From the NCBI GenBank assembly GCA_963781025.1, contig CAWADU010000003.1, positions 124,001 to 188,000 on the forward strand: a stretch of DNA of 64,000 nucleotides, read 5' to 3'. This document shows, one piece after another, positions 17,736 to 31,129 of the stretch; position 1 is the first letter of the stretch; the number at the start of each line of letters is the position of its first letter. Position numbers and translations under genes: made by a program. This DNA comes from Tardibacter sp963781025. Its GTDB lineage: Bacteria > Pseudomonadota > Alphaproteobacteria > Sphingomonadales > Sphingomonadaceae. The notes under the pieces were generated by a model that did not search any database, had not been told where the DNA came from, and worked only from the letters and a program-made list of their open reading frames with translations.

Positions 17736-17751
17736 TTTGCAATTTTGCAAA
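17736..17751. promoter_or_regulatory. Probable ScfR operator
   Basis: TTTGCAATTTTGCAAA is an inverted repeat of TTTGCAA around TT, and also two adjacent 8-mers TTTGCAAT and TTTGCAAA. The Rhodobacter sphaeroides PccR site is, as I recall it, TTTGCAAA-X4-TTTGCAAA, and RamB sites contain TTTGCAAA. It lies in the divergent region between scfR and pccB, just upstream of the scfR start codon. Binding is inferred. Confidence 0.75.
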
Positions 17752-17856
17752 ACTAGTTAATGCATAGGTCGAATTTACACAACAGCGCACGATTATATTG
17801 GTCACACCGCTTGTTCCGGACTAGGGGGTCCCGTTCGCAAACAAGAGAAAAAAGCC

Positions 17857-19390
17857 ATGCTCGACAAACTCGCGGAACTGGAATTCGAGAAGGGCCGCAG
17901 CCCGGCTCGGCGGCGGTGAAAAGCGCATCCACGCACAGCACAACAAGGGCCGCCTCACCGCACGCGAACGGCTTGAAGTGCTTCTCGACGATCATTCGTT
18001 CGAGGAACTCGATATGTATGTCGAGCATAATTGCGTCGATTTCGACATGGAGAAGACGAAGATTCCGGGTGACGGCGTCGTCACCGGATCGGGGACGATC
18101 AACGGCCGCCTCGTCTTCGTCTTCAGCCAGGACTTCACCGTGTTTGGCGGATCGCTGTCGGAGCGGCACGCGCAGAAGATCTGCAAGATCATGGACATGG
18201 CGATGAAGGTCGGCGCGCCTGTCATCGGCCTCAATGATTCGGGCGGCGCGCGCATCCAGGAAGGCGTGGCGAGCCTCGGCGGCTATGCCGATGTGTTCCA
18301 GCGCAACGTCCTGGCGTCGGGCGTGGTCCCACAGATCAGCCTGATCATGGGGCCGTGCGCGGGCGGCGCGGTCTATTCGCCCGCGATGACCGACTTCATC
18401 TTCATGGTGAAGGACAGCTCGTACATGTTCGTCACCGGCCCCGATGTGGTGAAGACCGTGACGAACGAGGTCGTGACGCAAGAGGAATTGGGTGGCGCGG
18501 TGACGCATACGACCAAGTCGGGCGTCGCCGACGTGGCGTTCGAAAACGATATCGAGGCGCTGACGGCGGTTCGCGACTTCTTCGATTTCATGCCGCTGTC
18601 GAACCGGGTCGAGCCGCCGGTCCGCCCGACCGAAGACCCATGGGATCGTCTGGAGCCTTCGCTCGACACGCTTATCCCCGACAGTGCTGCCAAGCCCTAT
18701 GACATGCACGAGCTGATCCGGAAGGTCGTCGACGAGGGCGATTTCTTCGAGGTACAACCCGCCCACGCCGCGAACATCATCACCGGCTTTGGCCGCATCG
18801 AGGGACGGACCGTCGGCTTTGTCGCCAACCAGCCGATGGTGCTTGCCGGTGTGCTCGACATCGCATCATCGAAGAAGGCAGCGCGGTTCGTACGGTTCTG
18901 CGACGCGTTTGATATTCCGATCGTCACCTTCGTCGATGTGCCGGGCTTCCTTCCGGGCACGGCGCAGGAGCACAATGGCATCATCAAGCACGGCGCGAAG
19001 CTGCTGTTCGCCTATGGCGAGGCGACAGTGCCTAAAGTGACGCTCATCACCCGCAAAGCCTATGGCGGCGCGTACGACGTGATGGCGTCAAAGCATCTGC
19101 GCGGCGACCTGAACTATGCCTGGCCGACCGCCGAGATCGCGGTGATGGGCGCGAAGGGCGCGGTGGAGATCATCTTCCGCCAGGACAGCGGCGATGCGGA
19201 CAAGATCGCCGAGCGCACCCGCGAGTACGAGGCGCGCTTCGCAAACCCCTTTGTGGCGGCATCCAAGGGTTTCATCGACGAGGTGATCATGCCACATTCC
19301 ACGCGCAGACGGATTGCGCTGGGCCTACGCAAATTGAGAGGCAAGCAGCTCGAGAATCCGTGGAAGAAGCACGATAACATACCACTCTGA
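17857..19390 (+). CDS. pccB: Propionyl-CoA carboxylase beta subunit (frameshifted as sequenced)
   Basis: Carboxyltransferase subunit that moves CO2 from biotin to propionyl-CoA. From ATG 17857 the frame reads LDKLAELE and then hits TGA at 17917. From 17885 the family sequence continues one base out of frame (SRRAAARLGGGEKRIHAQH). Removing one T from GAATTC at 17881-17886 gives a continuous 510-residue protein of normal length. The downstream frame is intact, with both acyl-CoA carboxylase halves (GSLSERHAQKICKIMD; VDVPGFLPGTAQEHNGII). No start codon exists in the downstream frame before GTG 17978, which would lose about 40 residues. It is the first gene of the propionate operon. pccA carries the same kind of error. 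Confidence 0.88.
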
Positions 19391-19400
19391 AAGCAGCGCC

Positions 19401-20585
19401 ATGACCAGCGATCCCATTGTCATCCTCTCGTATGCGCGCACGCCGATCGGCACCTTTCAGGGTGAATTGGCGGGCGTCTCCGCAACGCGGCTTGGCGCGG
19501 CGGCGATCAAGGGTGCGGTCGAACGCGCGGGGCTGACGCCAGAGCAGATCGAGCGTTCCTATATGGGGTGCGTGCTGCCCGCCGGCCTGGGTCAGGCACC
19601 CGCGCGGCAAGCCGCGATCTATGCCGGGCTGCCCAACACCGTCGAGGCGACCACCATCAACAAGATGTGCGGCTCGGCCATGCAGGCGATCATCATGGCG
19701 TCGGACGCGATTGCGGCCGGCTCCGCCGATGTGATCGTCGCGGGCGGGCTCGAGAGCATGAGCAACGCGCCCTACATGATGCTGAAGCATCGTTCCGGTG
19801 CGCGCATCGGCCATGACAAGATTTACGACCACATGTACCTCGATGCGTTGGAGGACGTGTATACGCCCGGCAAGCTGATGGGAAATTTCGCCGAGGACGT
19901 GGCGAAGGAATACCAGTTCACCCGGCAGGCGCAGGACGAATATGCCATCACATCGCTGACCCGCGCGCAGGCCGGGCAAAAGAATGGCGCGCTGGCGCGT
20001 GAGATCGTTCCCGTGACGGTCAAGACCCGCAAGGGCGAGGTGGTGGTCGAAAGCGACGAGCAGCCGCGCAACGCCAGCATCAAGAAGATTCCGACGTTGA
20101 AACCCGCCTTCGCCCCCGATGGGACGATCACGGCCGCCAACGCCTCGTCGATTTCGGATGGCGCGTCGGCGCTTGTCATCACCCGCGCGAGCGTTGCCGA
20201 AAAGCTGGGCGTGAAGCCGATCGCGCGGATCGTCAGCCATGCGGCGAAGGCGCAGGCGCCCGAGCGCTTCACCACGGCACCCGTGGGCGCTGCCCAGCGT
20301 GCGCTTGAAAAAGCGGGCTGGAAGGTCGGCGATATCGATCTGTTTGAAGTGAACGAGGCGTTCGCCACCGTCGCGATGATCGCCATGCACGACCTCGGCA
20401 TTTCGCATGACGTGCTGAACATCAACGGCGGGGCATGCGCGCTCGGCCATCCGGTGGGTGCTTCGGGCGCGCGCATCGTCGCCGCACTTTTGAACGGCCT
20501 GCAATTGACCGGCCAGAAGCGCGGGCTGGCCTCGATCTGCCTTGGCGGCGGCGAGGCGACCGCTATGACCGTGGAGATGATATAA
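19401..20585 (+). CDS. Acetyl-CoA C-acetyltransferase (thiolase)
   Basis: Biosynthetic-type thiolase interconverting two acetyl-CoA and acetoacetyl-CoA, or cleaving short beta-ketoacyl-CoA. The 394-residue protein has all catalytic residues: Cys90 in NKMCGSAM, His350 in GACALGHPVGASGAR and Cys380 in ICLGGGEA. It starts 10 nt after pccB and overlaps the epimerase start as TAATG, so it belongs to the propionyl-CoA operon. In this place it may produce propionyl-CoA from odd-chain or branched beta-ketoacyl-CoA; that is inference. Confidence 0.94.
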   Translation: MTSDPIVILSYARTPIGTFQGELAGVSATRLGAAAIKGAVERAGLTPEQIERSYMGCVLPAGLGQAPARQAAIYAGLPNTVEATTINKMCGSAMQAIIMASDAIAAGSADVIVAGGLESMSNAPYMMLKHRSGARIGHDKIYDHMYLDALEDVYTPGKLMGNFAEDVAKEYQFTRQAQDEYAITSLTRAQAGQKNGALAREIVPVTVKTRKGEVVVESDEQPRNASIKKIPTLKPAFAPDGTITAANASSISDGASALVITRASVAEKLGVKPIARIVSHAAKAQAPERFTTAPVGAAQRALEKAGWKVGDIDLFEVNEAFATVAMIAMHDLGISHDVLNINGGACALGHPVGASGARIVAALLNGLQLTGQKRGLASICLGGGEATAMTVEMI

Positions 20586-21013
20586 TGACCATCGGCCGTT
20601 TGAACCATGTCGGCGTCGCGACGCCTTCCATCGAAAAGTCGGTGGAGATGTACGTCAACCTGTTGGGCGCGACCAAGGTGCATGAGCCGTTCGACCTGCC
20701 GCCGCAGGGGGTGCGCGTGTGCTTCGTCGATACGCCCAACTGCCAGATCGAGTTGATCGAGCCGCTGGGCGAGAACAGCCCCATCGTCAAGTTTCTCGAA
20801 AAGAACCCCCAGGGCGGACAGCATCACGTCTGCTTCGAAGTGGCCGACATCCACGCCGCCAAGGCGGAAATGGAAGCCAAGGGCGCAAAGGTGCTGGGCG
20901 AGCCGCGCATCGGCGCCCATGGCACGCCGGTCATTTTCGTCCATCCCAAGGACATGGGCGGGGTTCTGGTCGAATTGATGGAAACGCCGAAAGGCGACGC
21001 GAGGAGCCATTGA
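20585..21013 (+). CDS. mce: Methylmalonyl-CoA epimerase
   Basis: Converts (2S)- to (2R)-methylmalonyl-CoA, linking propionyl-CoA carboxylase to the mutase. The 142-residue vicinal-oxygen-chelate protein has metal ligands in LNHVGVAT, GGQHHVCFEV and VLVELME. The ATG at 20585 overlaps the thiolase stop (TAATG) and its TGA overlaps the mutase start (TGATG). A longer upstream open frame lies antisense to nothing useful and inside the thiolase, so it was not used. Confidence 0.95.
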   Translation: MTIGRLNHVGVATPSIEKSVEMYVNLLGATKVHEPFDLPPQGVRVCFVDTPNCQIELIEPLGENSPIVKFLEKNPQGGQHHVCFEVADIHAAKAEMEAKGAKVLGEPRIGAHGTPVIFVHPKDMGGVLVELMETPKGDARSH

Positions 21014-23153
21014 TGACGGACAAGCGCGCACATAATTGGAAGGCGCTGGCGGACAAGGAGGTCAAGGGCAGGGACCTGACCTGGCAGACGCCCGAAGGCA
21101 TTGCCGTAAAGCCGCTCTACACCGCCGAGGACGTGGCCGATCTTGATCCGGGCCTGCCTGGCTTCGCTCCGTTCACGCGCGGCGTTCGCGCCTCCATGTA
21201 TGCGGGCCGCCCCTGGACGATCCGCCAATATGCGGGCTTTTCGACGGCCGAAGAGTTGAACGCCTTTTATCGCCGCAACCTCGCGGCCGGGCAGAAGGGC
21301 CTGTCGGTCGCCTTCGACCTCGCGACGCACCGCGGCTATGACAGCGACCATCCGCGCGTCGTCGGCGACGTCGGCAAGGCGGGCGTCGCGATCGACAGCG
21401 TCGAGGACATGAAGATCCTGTTCGACGGCATTCCGCTCGACCAGATGTCCGTCTCGATGACGATGAATGGCGCGGTGATCCCGATCCTGTCGTTCTTCAT
21501 CGTTGCGGGCGAGGAGCAGGGCGTCCCCACCGAAAAGCTCGACGGAACCATTCAGAACGACATCCTGAAGGAGTTCATGGTCCGCAACACCTATATCTAT
21601 CCGCCCGAACCTTCGATGCGGATCATCTCCGACATCTTCGCGTACACGTCGCAGAACATGCCGAAGTTCAACAGCATCTCGATTTCCGGCTATCACATGC
21701 AGGAAGCCGGCGCGACGCAGGTGCAGGAACTGGCCTTCACCATCGCCGACGGCATGGAATATGTGAAATACGGCGTGGCATCGGGCCTCGACATCGACAA
21801 GTTCGCGGGGCGGCTGTCGTTCTTCTTCGCCATCGGCATGAACTTCTTCATGGAAGTGTCGAAGCTGCGCGCCGCGCGCGTGTTGTGGCACCGGGTGATG
21901 ACGAAGCTGGGCGCGAAGGACGAGCGTTCGAAGATGCTGCGCACCCACTGCCAGACATCGGGCGTCTCGCTGACCGAGCAGGACCCGTACAACAACGTCA
22001 TGCGCACCACCATCGAGGCGATGGCCGCGATGCTGGGCGGCACCCAGTCGCTTCATACCAACGCGCTTGACGAAGCGATCGCGCTTCCGACCGATTTCTC
22101 CGCGCGGATCGCCCGCAACACGCAGATCGTGATCCAGGAAGAAACCGGCATGTGCAATGTCGTCGATCCGCTCGGCGGCAGCTATTATGTCGAGGCGCTG
22201 ACCAAGGAACTGGTCGACAAGGCGTGGGAAATCATCGAGCGCGTCGAGGCGCAGGGCGGCATGGCGAAGGCCGTCGCCGCCGGCTGGCCGAAGGCGATGA
22301 TCGAGGAAGCCGCCGCCGCGCGCCAGGCACGGGTCGACCGGGCCGAGGACGTCATCGTCGGCGTCAACAAATACCGCCTGAAGGACGAGGACGAGCTCGA
22401 AATCCTCGATGTCGACAATGCCAAGGTCCGCGAGGCGCAGATCGCGCGGATCAATAGGATCAAGGCCGCGCGGGACGAGGCGCAGGCGCAGGCCGCGCTC
22501 GACGCCCTGCGTGACGGCGCCAAGGGCAAGGGCAATCTGCTGGGCCTCGCCGTCGATTGCGCCCGGGCACGGTGCACGCTGGGCGAGATCAGTCTTGCCA
22601 TGGAAGACGTGTTCGGCCGTCACGCTGTCGATGTCTATCCGGTGAAAGGCGTCTATGGGGGTGCATACAAGGGCGATGACCGCTGGGCGCGCGTGGTCGA
22701 TGGCGTTGAGGCGTTCGAGCGGCGGAAGGGCCGCAAGCCCCGCCTTCTGGTCGCCAAGATGGGACAGGACGGACATGATCGCGGCGCAAATGTGATCGCG
22801 TCGGCCTTCAACGACATGGGTTTCGAGGTCGTGTCGGGACCGCTCTTCCAGACGCCGCAGGAAACGCTGGTGCTGGCGCTGGAAAAGGACGTCGACGTGG
22901 TCGGTGCATCAAGCCTTGCCGCTGGTCACAAGACGCTGATCCCCGAACTTGTCCGCCTGCTGAAGGAAGCGGGACGCAGCGACATAAAGGTCGTGGCGGG
23001 CGGCGTCATACCGGCGCAGGATTATGAATTCCTGAGGGAAAAAGGGGTGCAGGGCATCTATGGTCCGGGTTCCAACGTGCTTGAATGCGCGTCGGATGTA
23101 CTGCGCCTGCTCGGACACAATATGCCGCCCGAAGGGCTTGAGGACGCCGCCTG

Positions 23154-23154
<1 letters not shown>
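21013..23154 (+). CDS. scpA: Methylmalonyl-CoA mutase (single-chain)
   Basis: Adenosylcobalamin enzyme that rearranges (2R)-methylmalonyl-CoA to succinyl-CoA. The 713-residue protein has the N-terminal substrate-binding barrel (GYDSDHPRVVGDVGKAGVAI region, quoted in part). The C-terminal B12 domain has the base-off motif DGHDRG (cobalt-ligand His588), then VVGASSLAAGHKTL and VVAGGVIP. Length fits the homodimeric single-chain enzyme. Start and stop both overlap neighbouring genes (TGATG at each end). The MeaB-type chaperone is not in the window. Confidence 0.96.
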
Positions 23155-25140
<1,986 letters not shown>

Positions 25141-25219
25141 AGGTTTCCGCCCGGTTTCAATCCTTAACGCTGGAATAACGACAGGTTCAGCCCGCCGTCA
25201 GTGCGGATGGTATTTAATG

Positions 25220-25249
25220 CCCGCGAGATTGGATGTGCCATCTCGCGGG
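25220..25249. promoter_or_regulatory. Strong hairpin between pccA and the RcnB-like gene
   Basis: CCCGCGAGAT (25220-25229) pairs perfectly with ATCTCGCGGG (25240-25249) around a 10-nt loop. It is followed by TAGCCTTTCGG, a poor U-tract. It could end the pcc operon or structure the leader of the downstream gene, whose ATG is 46 nt further on. Confidence 0.5.
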
Positions 25250-25294
25250 TAGCCTTTCGGCCCCGCTCTGCCGGGGGTTTGAAAGGTCGCTACC

Positions 25295-25894
25295 ATGAAT
25301 AAGGCTATTCTTGCGTTGCTTCTCGCAACGGGAGTCGTGACACCGGCACTGGCCGATCCGCCGTCCTGGTCGTCGAACCGCGAGCACCATGATCGTGACA
25401 GGCACGATCGCGGCAACCGTGGCGAATGGCGAGGCGACCGCCATGATCGCTGGTCCGGCAACCGTCATTGGGACGGACGCGGCGACCATCGCAACTGGGA
25501 TCGTCACGACTCGCGAGATCGCGACTGGCGCAGGCATTATGGGAATGACGGCCGATGGGGCCGCGATGACTGGCGGAGTTGGCGCCGCTACGACTATCAC
25601 CGGCCAGATCCGCGCTATGGCGGTTATTATGCCGACCGCTATTACCGCGACGGGCGTTATTATGGCGTGAGGCGGCTGGGCCGCGACGACCGGATCTATC
25701 GGGGCTATAACGGCCGCTACTATTGTCGTCGGTCGGACGGCACTACCGGCCTGCTGCTGGGCGCGCTCGGCGGTGGTCTGTTGGGCGATGCCGTTGCACC
25801 GGGCGATTCCCGGACTGTCGGCGCGCTCATCGGCGGCGGCCTTGGCGCGTTGCTGGGCCGTGAGATCGATCGGGACGGGGTTCGTTGCCGGTAG
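25295..25894 (+). CDS. RcnB-like exported protein with glycine-zipper C terminus
   Basis: 199-residue protein with a signal peptide ending near TPALA. A low-complexity stretch rich in Arg, Asp, His, Trp and Gly (about residues 28-115) follows, then a YYGVRRLGRDDRIYRGYNGRYYC segment (quoted in full at 23; key part GRYYCRR). The C terminus GLLLGALGGGLLGDA...GALIGGGLGALLG is a glycine-zipper 2TM pattern. RcnB in E. coli is a periplasmic protein tied to Ni/Co homeostasis, but no metal exporter lies nearby, so the role is open. SD-like GAAAGG precedes the ATG. Confidence 0.82.
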   Translation: MNKAILALLLATGVVTPALADPPSWSSNREHHDRDRHDRGNRGEWRGDRHDRWSGNRHWDGRGDHRNWDRHDSRDRDWRRHYGNDGRWGRDDWRSWRRYDYHRPDPRYGGYYADRYYRDGRYYGVRRLGRDDRIYRGYNGRYYCRRSDGTTGLLLGALGGGLLGDAVAPGDSRTVGALIGGGLGALLGREIDRDGVRCR

Positions 25895-25906
25895 GCTTTG
25901 GTGAGG

Positions 25907-25949
25907 ACCGCTTCGTTGCCCGGTACATGTTTCAGGGTGACGAAGCGGT
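25907..25949. terminator. Possible bidirectional terminator
   Basis: ACCGCTTCGT (25907-25916) pairs perfectly with ACGAAGCGGT (25940-25949). Three T follow on the plus strand and AACGG-poor sequence on the other side. It sits in the gap between the convergent RcnB-like and hydrolase genes, the expected place for a shared terminator. Confidence 0.45.
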
Positions 25950-25967
25950 TTAAGCGTTCGCTCCGGG

Positions 25968-26615
25968 CTACCGGTCGCTCGCCAGCCGCTTGTCCAGATA
26001 ACCGTCCACCGCGCCCATAAGCTGGTCCATTTCATTCTCGAAGAAATGATTGGCGCCGGGAATTTCGACATGGTCGATGGTGATGTGGCGCTGGGTCTTC
26101 AGCTTGTCGACCAGTTTCTGAACCGCCGAATGGGTCACGACCTCATCGCCCGTGCCCTGGATGATGATACCCGACGACGGGCAGGGCGCAAGGAAGGTGA
26201 AGTCGTACATATTGGCTGGCGGCGCGACCGATATGAAGCCCTTGATCTCCGGCCTGCGCATCAAAAGCTGCATGCCGATCCAGGCCCCGAACGAAAAACC
26301 GGCGACCCAGGTGGTGCTTGCTTCGGGGTGTATCTGCTGCACCCAATCCAGCGCCGATGCGGCATCCGACAGTTCGCCGATGCCATTGTCGAACGTCCCC
26401 TGGCTTTTGCCGACGCCGCGAAAGTTGAAACGCAGGGTCGCGAAGCCGCGCCGGGCGAACGTCTGGTACATGGCCTGAACGATTCGGTTGTTCATCGTCC
26501 CACCCCCTTGAGGATGGGGGTGAAGAATGAGAGCGACAGGTGCCCGAGGACGAGGGGGCGGGCTGAACCGGCCTTCGAGACGGCCTTCTGGCCCAGCAAA
26601 AATGACTTCAGGCAT
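25968..26615 (-). CDS. Alpha/beta hydrolase
   Basis: 215-residue alpha/beta-hydrolase of the short, YfhR/CocE-like bacterial type. It shows HPHPQGGGTMNN (oxyanion region), NFRGVGKSQG, the nucleophile elbow GFSFGAW, an acid in GTGDEVV and the catalytic His in GANHFF. The ATG at 26615 gives the family's usual start (PEVIFAGPEGRLEG); the longer frame to 26834 is an antisense extension. Substrate unknown. It is divergent from the cysteine desulfurase genes. Confidence 0.88.
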   Translation of the reverse strand: MPEVIFAGPEGRLEGRFSPPPRPRAPVALILHPHPQGGGTMNNRIVQAMYQTFARRGFATLRFNFRGVGKSQGTFDNGIGELSDAASALDWVQQIHPEASTTWVAGFSFGAWIGMQLLMRRPEIKGFISVAPPANMYDFTFLAPCPSSGIIIQGTGDEVVTHSAVQKLVDKLKTQRHITIDHVEIPGANHFFENEMDQLMGAVDGYLDKRLASDR

Positions 26616-26671
26616 CGCGTGTTGGCAACCCGCTTCGAATAATTGAGAGTGATCGCCTATATAGGCCCCAG

Positions 26672-27784
26672 ATGGACGCCTGCAATGATTGTGAGCATGG
26701 AGTGGCAAAGACGCGCATTTATCTGGATCATGCGGCGACCACGCCGTTGACCGAACCCGCGCGCCGGGCGATGGCCGACGCGCTTGTGACATGGGCCAAC
26801 CCGTCCTCCGTCCATGAAGAAGGCAGAACGGCACGCGCTGCGCTGGAAGCGGCGCGGCGGCGCATTCTGAAGGGTCTGGGCGCCCGCCCCACGGACCGCC
26901 TCGTGTTCACCAGCGGCGCAAGCGAGGCGCTGGCGCTGGCGCTTGGGCGCGCACATGTGACACGCCTGCTTGTTAGCGCGACCGAACATGATGCGGTGCT
27001 GCGCGCTGCGCCGAACGCGGAGCGTATACCGGTCGATCATCTGGGCCGAATCGATATGGAGGCCCTGTCGCGCGTGCTTGCCGCGACGCAGGGACAATCA
27101 CTGGTCGCGGTTCAACACGCCAACAATGAGACAGGCGTCATTCAGGACATTTCGGCAATTGCGGAACTGGTGCGCGCGTCGGAAGGGATCCTGCTGGTCG
27201 ATGCCGCGCAATCGGCCGGAAAACTGCCGCTGCCCGAGGCTGATTTCGTTGCTGTTTCCGCCCACAAGCTGGGTGGCCCGCCGGGGATCGGGGCGTTGAT
27301 CCTGCGTGACGACCGACTGATGGAGCCATCGGGCGGGCAAGAGAGGGGCCTGCGCGGCGGCACGGAAAACCTGCCCGGCATCCTCGGCTTTGCCGCCGCG
27401 CTGGACGCGCCGGGAGACTGGACCGCAAAGACGACCCCCCTGCGTGACCGGCTGGAACGGGGCGTGACGGCCGCAGGCGGGGCGGTGATCGCCGCGACAA
27501 GCCCGCGCGTGCCGTGGATCAGCGCACTGCACATGCCCGGCGTCCCGGCCGCAACGCAATTGATGCACTTCGACCTTGCAGGAATTGCGGTGTCGGCGGG
27601 CGCAGCCTGTTCATCCGGATCGATGAAGCCGAGCCATGTGCTGACCGCCATGGGATATGAGTCCGGTGCCGTGGAAGAGGTCATCCGCGTATCGTTTGCG
27701 CCCTCCACGACCGATGCGGACGTCGAGCGCTTTCTGGAGGCGTGGCGCGCCCTGCAGGCGAAGACGAGGGTGGAGGCCGCATGA
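26672..27784 (+). CDS. Cysteine desulfurase (first of a tandem pair)
   Basis: PLP-dependent enzyme that takes sulfur from cysteine as a persulfide for Fe-S clusters or tRNA thiolation. The 370-residue protein has IYLDHAATTP, the catalytic His in SATEHDAV, NNETGVIQ, the PLP Lys in VSAHKLGGPPG, and the active Cys in GAACSSGSMKPSHV. All key residues are present. The N terminus could be ATG 26672 or GTG 26702. It overlaps the next gene as ATGA. The two copies are clearly diverged from each other, not a recent duplication. Confidence 0.92.
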   Translation: MDACNDCEHGVAKTRIYLDHAATTPLTEPARRAMADALVTWANPSSVHEEGRTARAALEAARRRILKGLGARPTDRLVFTSGASEALALALGRAHVTRLLVSATEHDAVLRAAPNAERIPVDHLGRIDMEALSRVLAATQGQSLVAVQHANNETGVIQDISAIAELVRASEGILLVDAAQSAGKLPLPEADFVAVSAHKLGGPPGIGALILRDDRLMEPSGGQERGLRGGTENLPGILGFAAALDAPGDWTAKTTPLRDRLERGVTAAGGAVIAATSPRVPWISALHMPGVPAATQLMHFDLAGIAVSAGAACSSGSMKPSHVLTAMGYESGAVEEVIRVSFAPSTTDADVERFLEAWRALQAKTRVEAA

Positions 27785-28914
27785 GCCGTCCTGTCTATCT
27801 TGATTATCAGGCGACGACGCCGCTTGCGCCCGAAGCGCGTGACGCGATGCTGGTGTATCTGGGCGAGCGCTTCGGCAATCCGCACTCGCCGCACTTCATG
27901 GGCCGGGAGGCGGATGCCGCAGTGGAGGTCGCCCGCGCCCGAATCGCATCGGTGATCGGCGTGAAGCCCGAGCGGATGTTCTTCACCAGCGGCGCGACGG
28001 AATCCGTCAACTGGGCGCTGAAAGGCGTCATGAGCGCGCCGGGCCAGAAGCGGCGGCGGCTGGTGACGGTTGCGACCGAACATGCCTGTGTGCTCGACAG
28101 CGCGGAATGGTTGGCCTCGGCGGGCGCCGACGTGACGGTGCTGCCCGTGGGCAGCGACGGACTCGTCGACCTGGACAGCGCGCGCGCCGTATTGACGGAC
28201 GACACCGCGCTGTTTTCGGTCATGGCCGTCAATAACGAGATCGGGGTGATCCAGCCGCTTGCGGAACTATCGGCCATGGCGCGGAACGCAGGCGCGCTCG
28301 TCCATATCGATGCGGCGCAGGCGTTCGGAAAACTGCCGCTCGACGCCACGCATTGCGACCTGATGTCGATATCCGCGCACAAGATCTTCGGGCCGAAGGG
28401 CATCGGCGCGCTCTGGGTCCGGGACGGCGTTGGAATTGCTCCGTTCATGCACGGCGGGGGACAGGAAGGGCCGGGGATGCGTTCGGGCACGCTGTCGCCG
28501 GCGCTGTGTGCCGGGTTCGGCGCGGCCGCGGCAATTGCCGCGGAGCAGATGGAGAAGGATCGGGCGCATGTCGAAAGGCTCTGGGATCGGGCGCTTGGGC
28601 TGATCGATGGGCCGTGGCGGCTGAACGGTAGCGGGGACGCGCGGTATCGCGGCAATCTCAATCTGTTATTGCCCGGCGTTGACGCCGGACGGCTGATCTC
28701 GGACGTGCGTGGCGTCGCCTTTTCCGCCGCATCCGCCTGCGCGAGCGGTTCGGGACGGCCAAGCCATGTGCTGACGGCGCTGGGGCTGGACCGGGCCGAG
28801 GCGCGCTCGTCGATCCGCATCGGTTTCGGCCGGTACACGACGGAAGACGAACTCGATCAGGCTTTCGGCCTGATCAACGCGGCGATTGCCCGGCAGCGGT
28901 CGCAGGCTGCATAG
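27781..28914 (+). CDS. Cysteine desulfurase (second of a tandem pair)
   Basis: 377-residue NifS/IscS-like enzyme with YLDYQATTPL, TEHACVLD, NNEIGVIQP, PLP Lys in SISAHKIFGPKG and active Cys in SACASGSGRPSHV. Start ATG 27781 overlaps the stop of the preceding paralogue (ATGA). Its own stop TAG is 9 nt before the ferredoxin ATG. No iscU, hscA/B or suf genes lie nearby, so the sulfur acceptor is unknown. A heterodimer of the two products is possible but is inference. Confidence 0.93.
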   Translation: MSRPVYLDYQATTPLAPEARDAMLVYLGERFGNPHSPHFMGREADAAVEVARARIASVIGVKPERMFFTSGATESVNWALKGVMSAPGQKRRRLVTVATEHACVLDSAEWLASAGADVTVLPVGSDGLVDLDSARAVLTDDTALFSVMAVNNEIGVIQPLAELSAMARNAGALVHIDAAQAFGKLPLDATHCDLMSISAHKIFGPKGIGALWVRDGVGIAPFMHGGGQEGPGMRSGTLSPALCAGFGAAAAIAAEQMEKDRAHVERLWDRALGLIDGPWRLNGSGDARYRGNLNLLLPGVDAGRLISDVRGVAFSAASACASGSGRPSHVLTALGLDRAEARSSIRIGFGRYTTEDELDQAFGLINAAIARQRSQAA

Positions 28915-28922
28915 TGAATATT

Positions 28923-29258
28923 ATGACCAAAGTTCGATTCATATCGGCCGATGGACGAGATGTCCTGGATGTGGAAGCGCCTGCCGGCACCCGGCTCCTG
29001 GATCTTGCCCAGGCGCATGGCCAGCCGCTTGAAGGCACATGCGAGGGGGCAATGGCCTGCTCGACCTGTCATGTCGTTGTCGATCCCGCCGATTTCGGAA
29101 AGCTTCCGGCGGCGACCGAGCCCGAGGAGGACATGCTGGACTTTGCCGCAGGCGTTCGTCGCACGTCGCGGCTGGCCTGCCAGGTCTATCTGTCGGATGC
29201 GATCGATGTCCTCACCGTGCGGATGCCGGGCGACGTCCACAACATGCAGGGCCGCTGA
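28923..29258 (+). CDS. fdx: [2Fe-2S] ferredoxin, adrenodoxin/ISC type
   Basis: 111-residue electron carrier with the four cluster cysteines in CEGAMACSTCHVVV plus RLACQVYL, spaced as in adrenodoxin-type ferredoxins. ISC ferredoxins supply electrons to cysteine desulfurase/scaffold complexes, which fits the two desulfurase genes just upstream. I chose ATG 28923; a GTG three codons earlier overlaps the upstream stop. The SRP RNA gene follows. Confidence 0.92.
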   Translation: MTKVRFISADGRDVLDVEAPAGTRLLDLAQAHGQPLEGTCEGAMACSTCHVVVDPADFGKLPAATEPEEDMLDFAAGVRRTSRLACQVYLSDAIDVLTVRMPGDVHNMQGR

Positions 29259-29299
29259 GGCGGCTTGCGCCCCGGCATGACTTCCCCCATATGGCGCAT

Positions 29300-29396
29300 C
29301 GGGAGTTGGGCGGGCGAAGTTCTCGCCAACCCGGTCAGATCCGGAAGGAAGCAGCCGCAACGAGTTTTGCTTCGGGTCGTTCCGGCTCCCACCTCA
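29300..29396 (+). ncRNA. ffs: Signal recognition particle RNA (4.5S, small bacterial type)
   Basis: The SRP core is visible: CAACCCGGTCAGATCCGGA then AGGAAGCAGCCG, including the GGAA-type tetraloop and asymmetric loop sequences that bind Ffh. The 5' GGGAG pairs with the 3' CTCCC to close the hairpin. Length is about 97 nt; ends are estimated from this pairing. Location just upstream of dnaX-ybaB is frequent in alphaproteobacteria. Confidence 0.92.
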
Positions 29397-29459
29397 CCAA
29401 AGGGTTGCTCCGGCACACGTCCCTCGACTTCGCTTGGGACGAACGGATAAGGTGCGAAT

Positions 29460-31127
<1,668 letters not shown>

Positions 31128-31129
31128 CG

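Noticed and set aside
20824..22776. Minus-strand open frame of about 650 codons
   Set aside because: Antisense to the epimerase and mutase genes; composition is that of a reverse-frame shadow.
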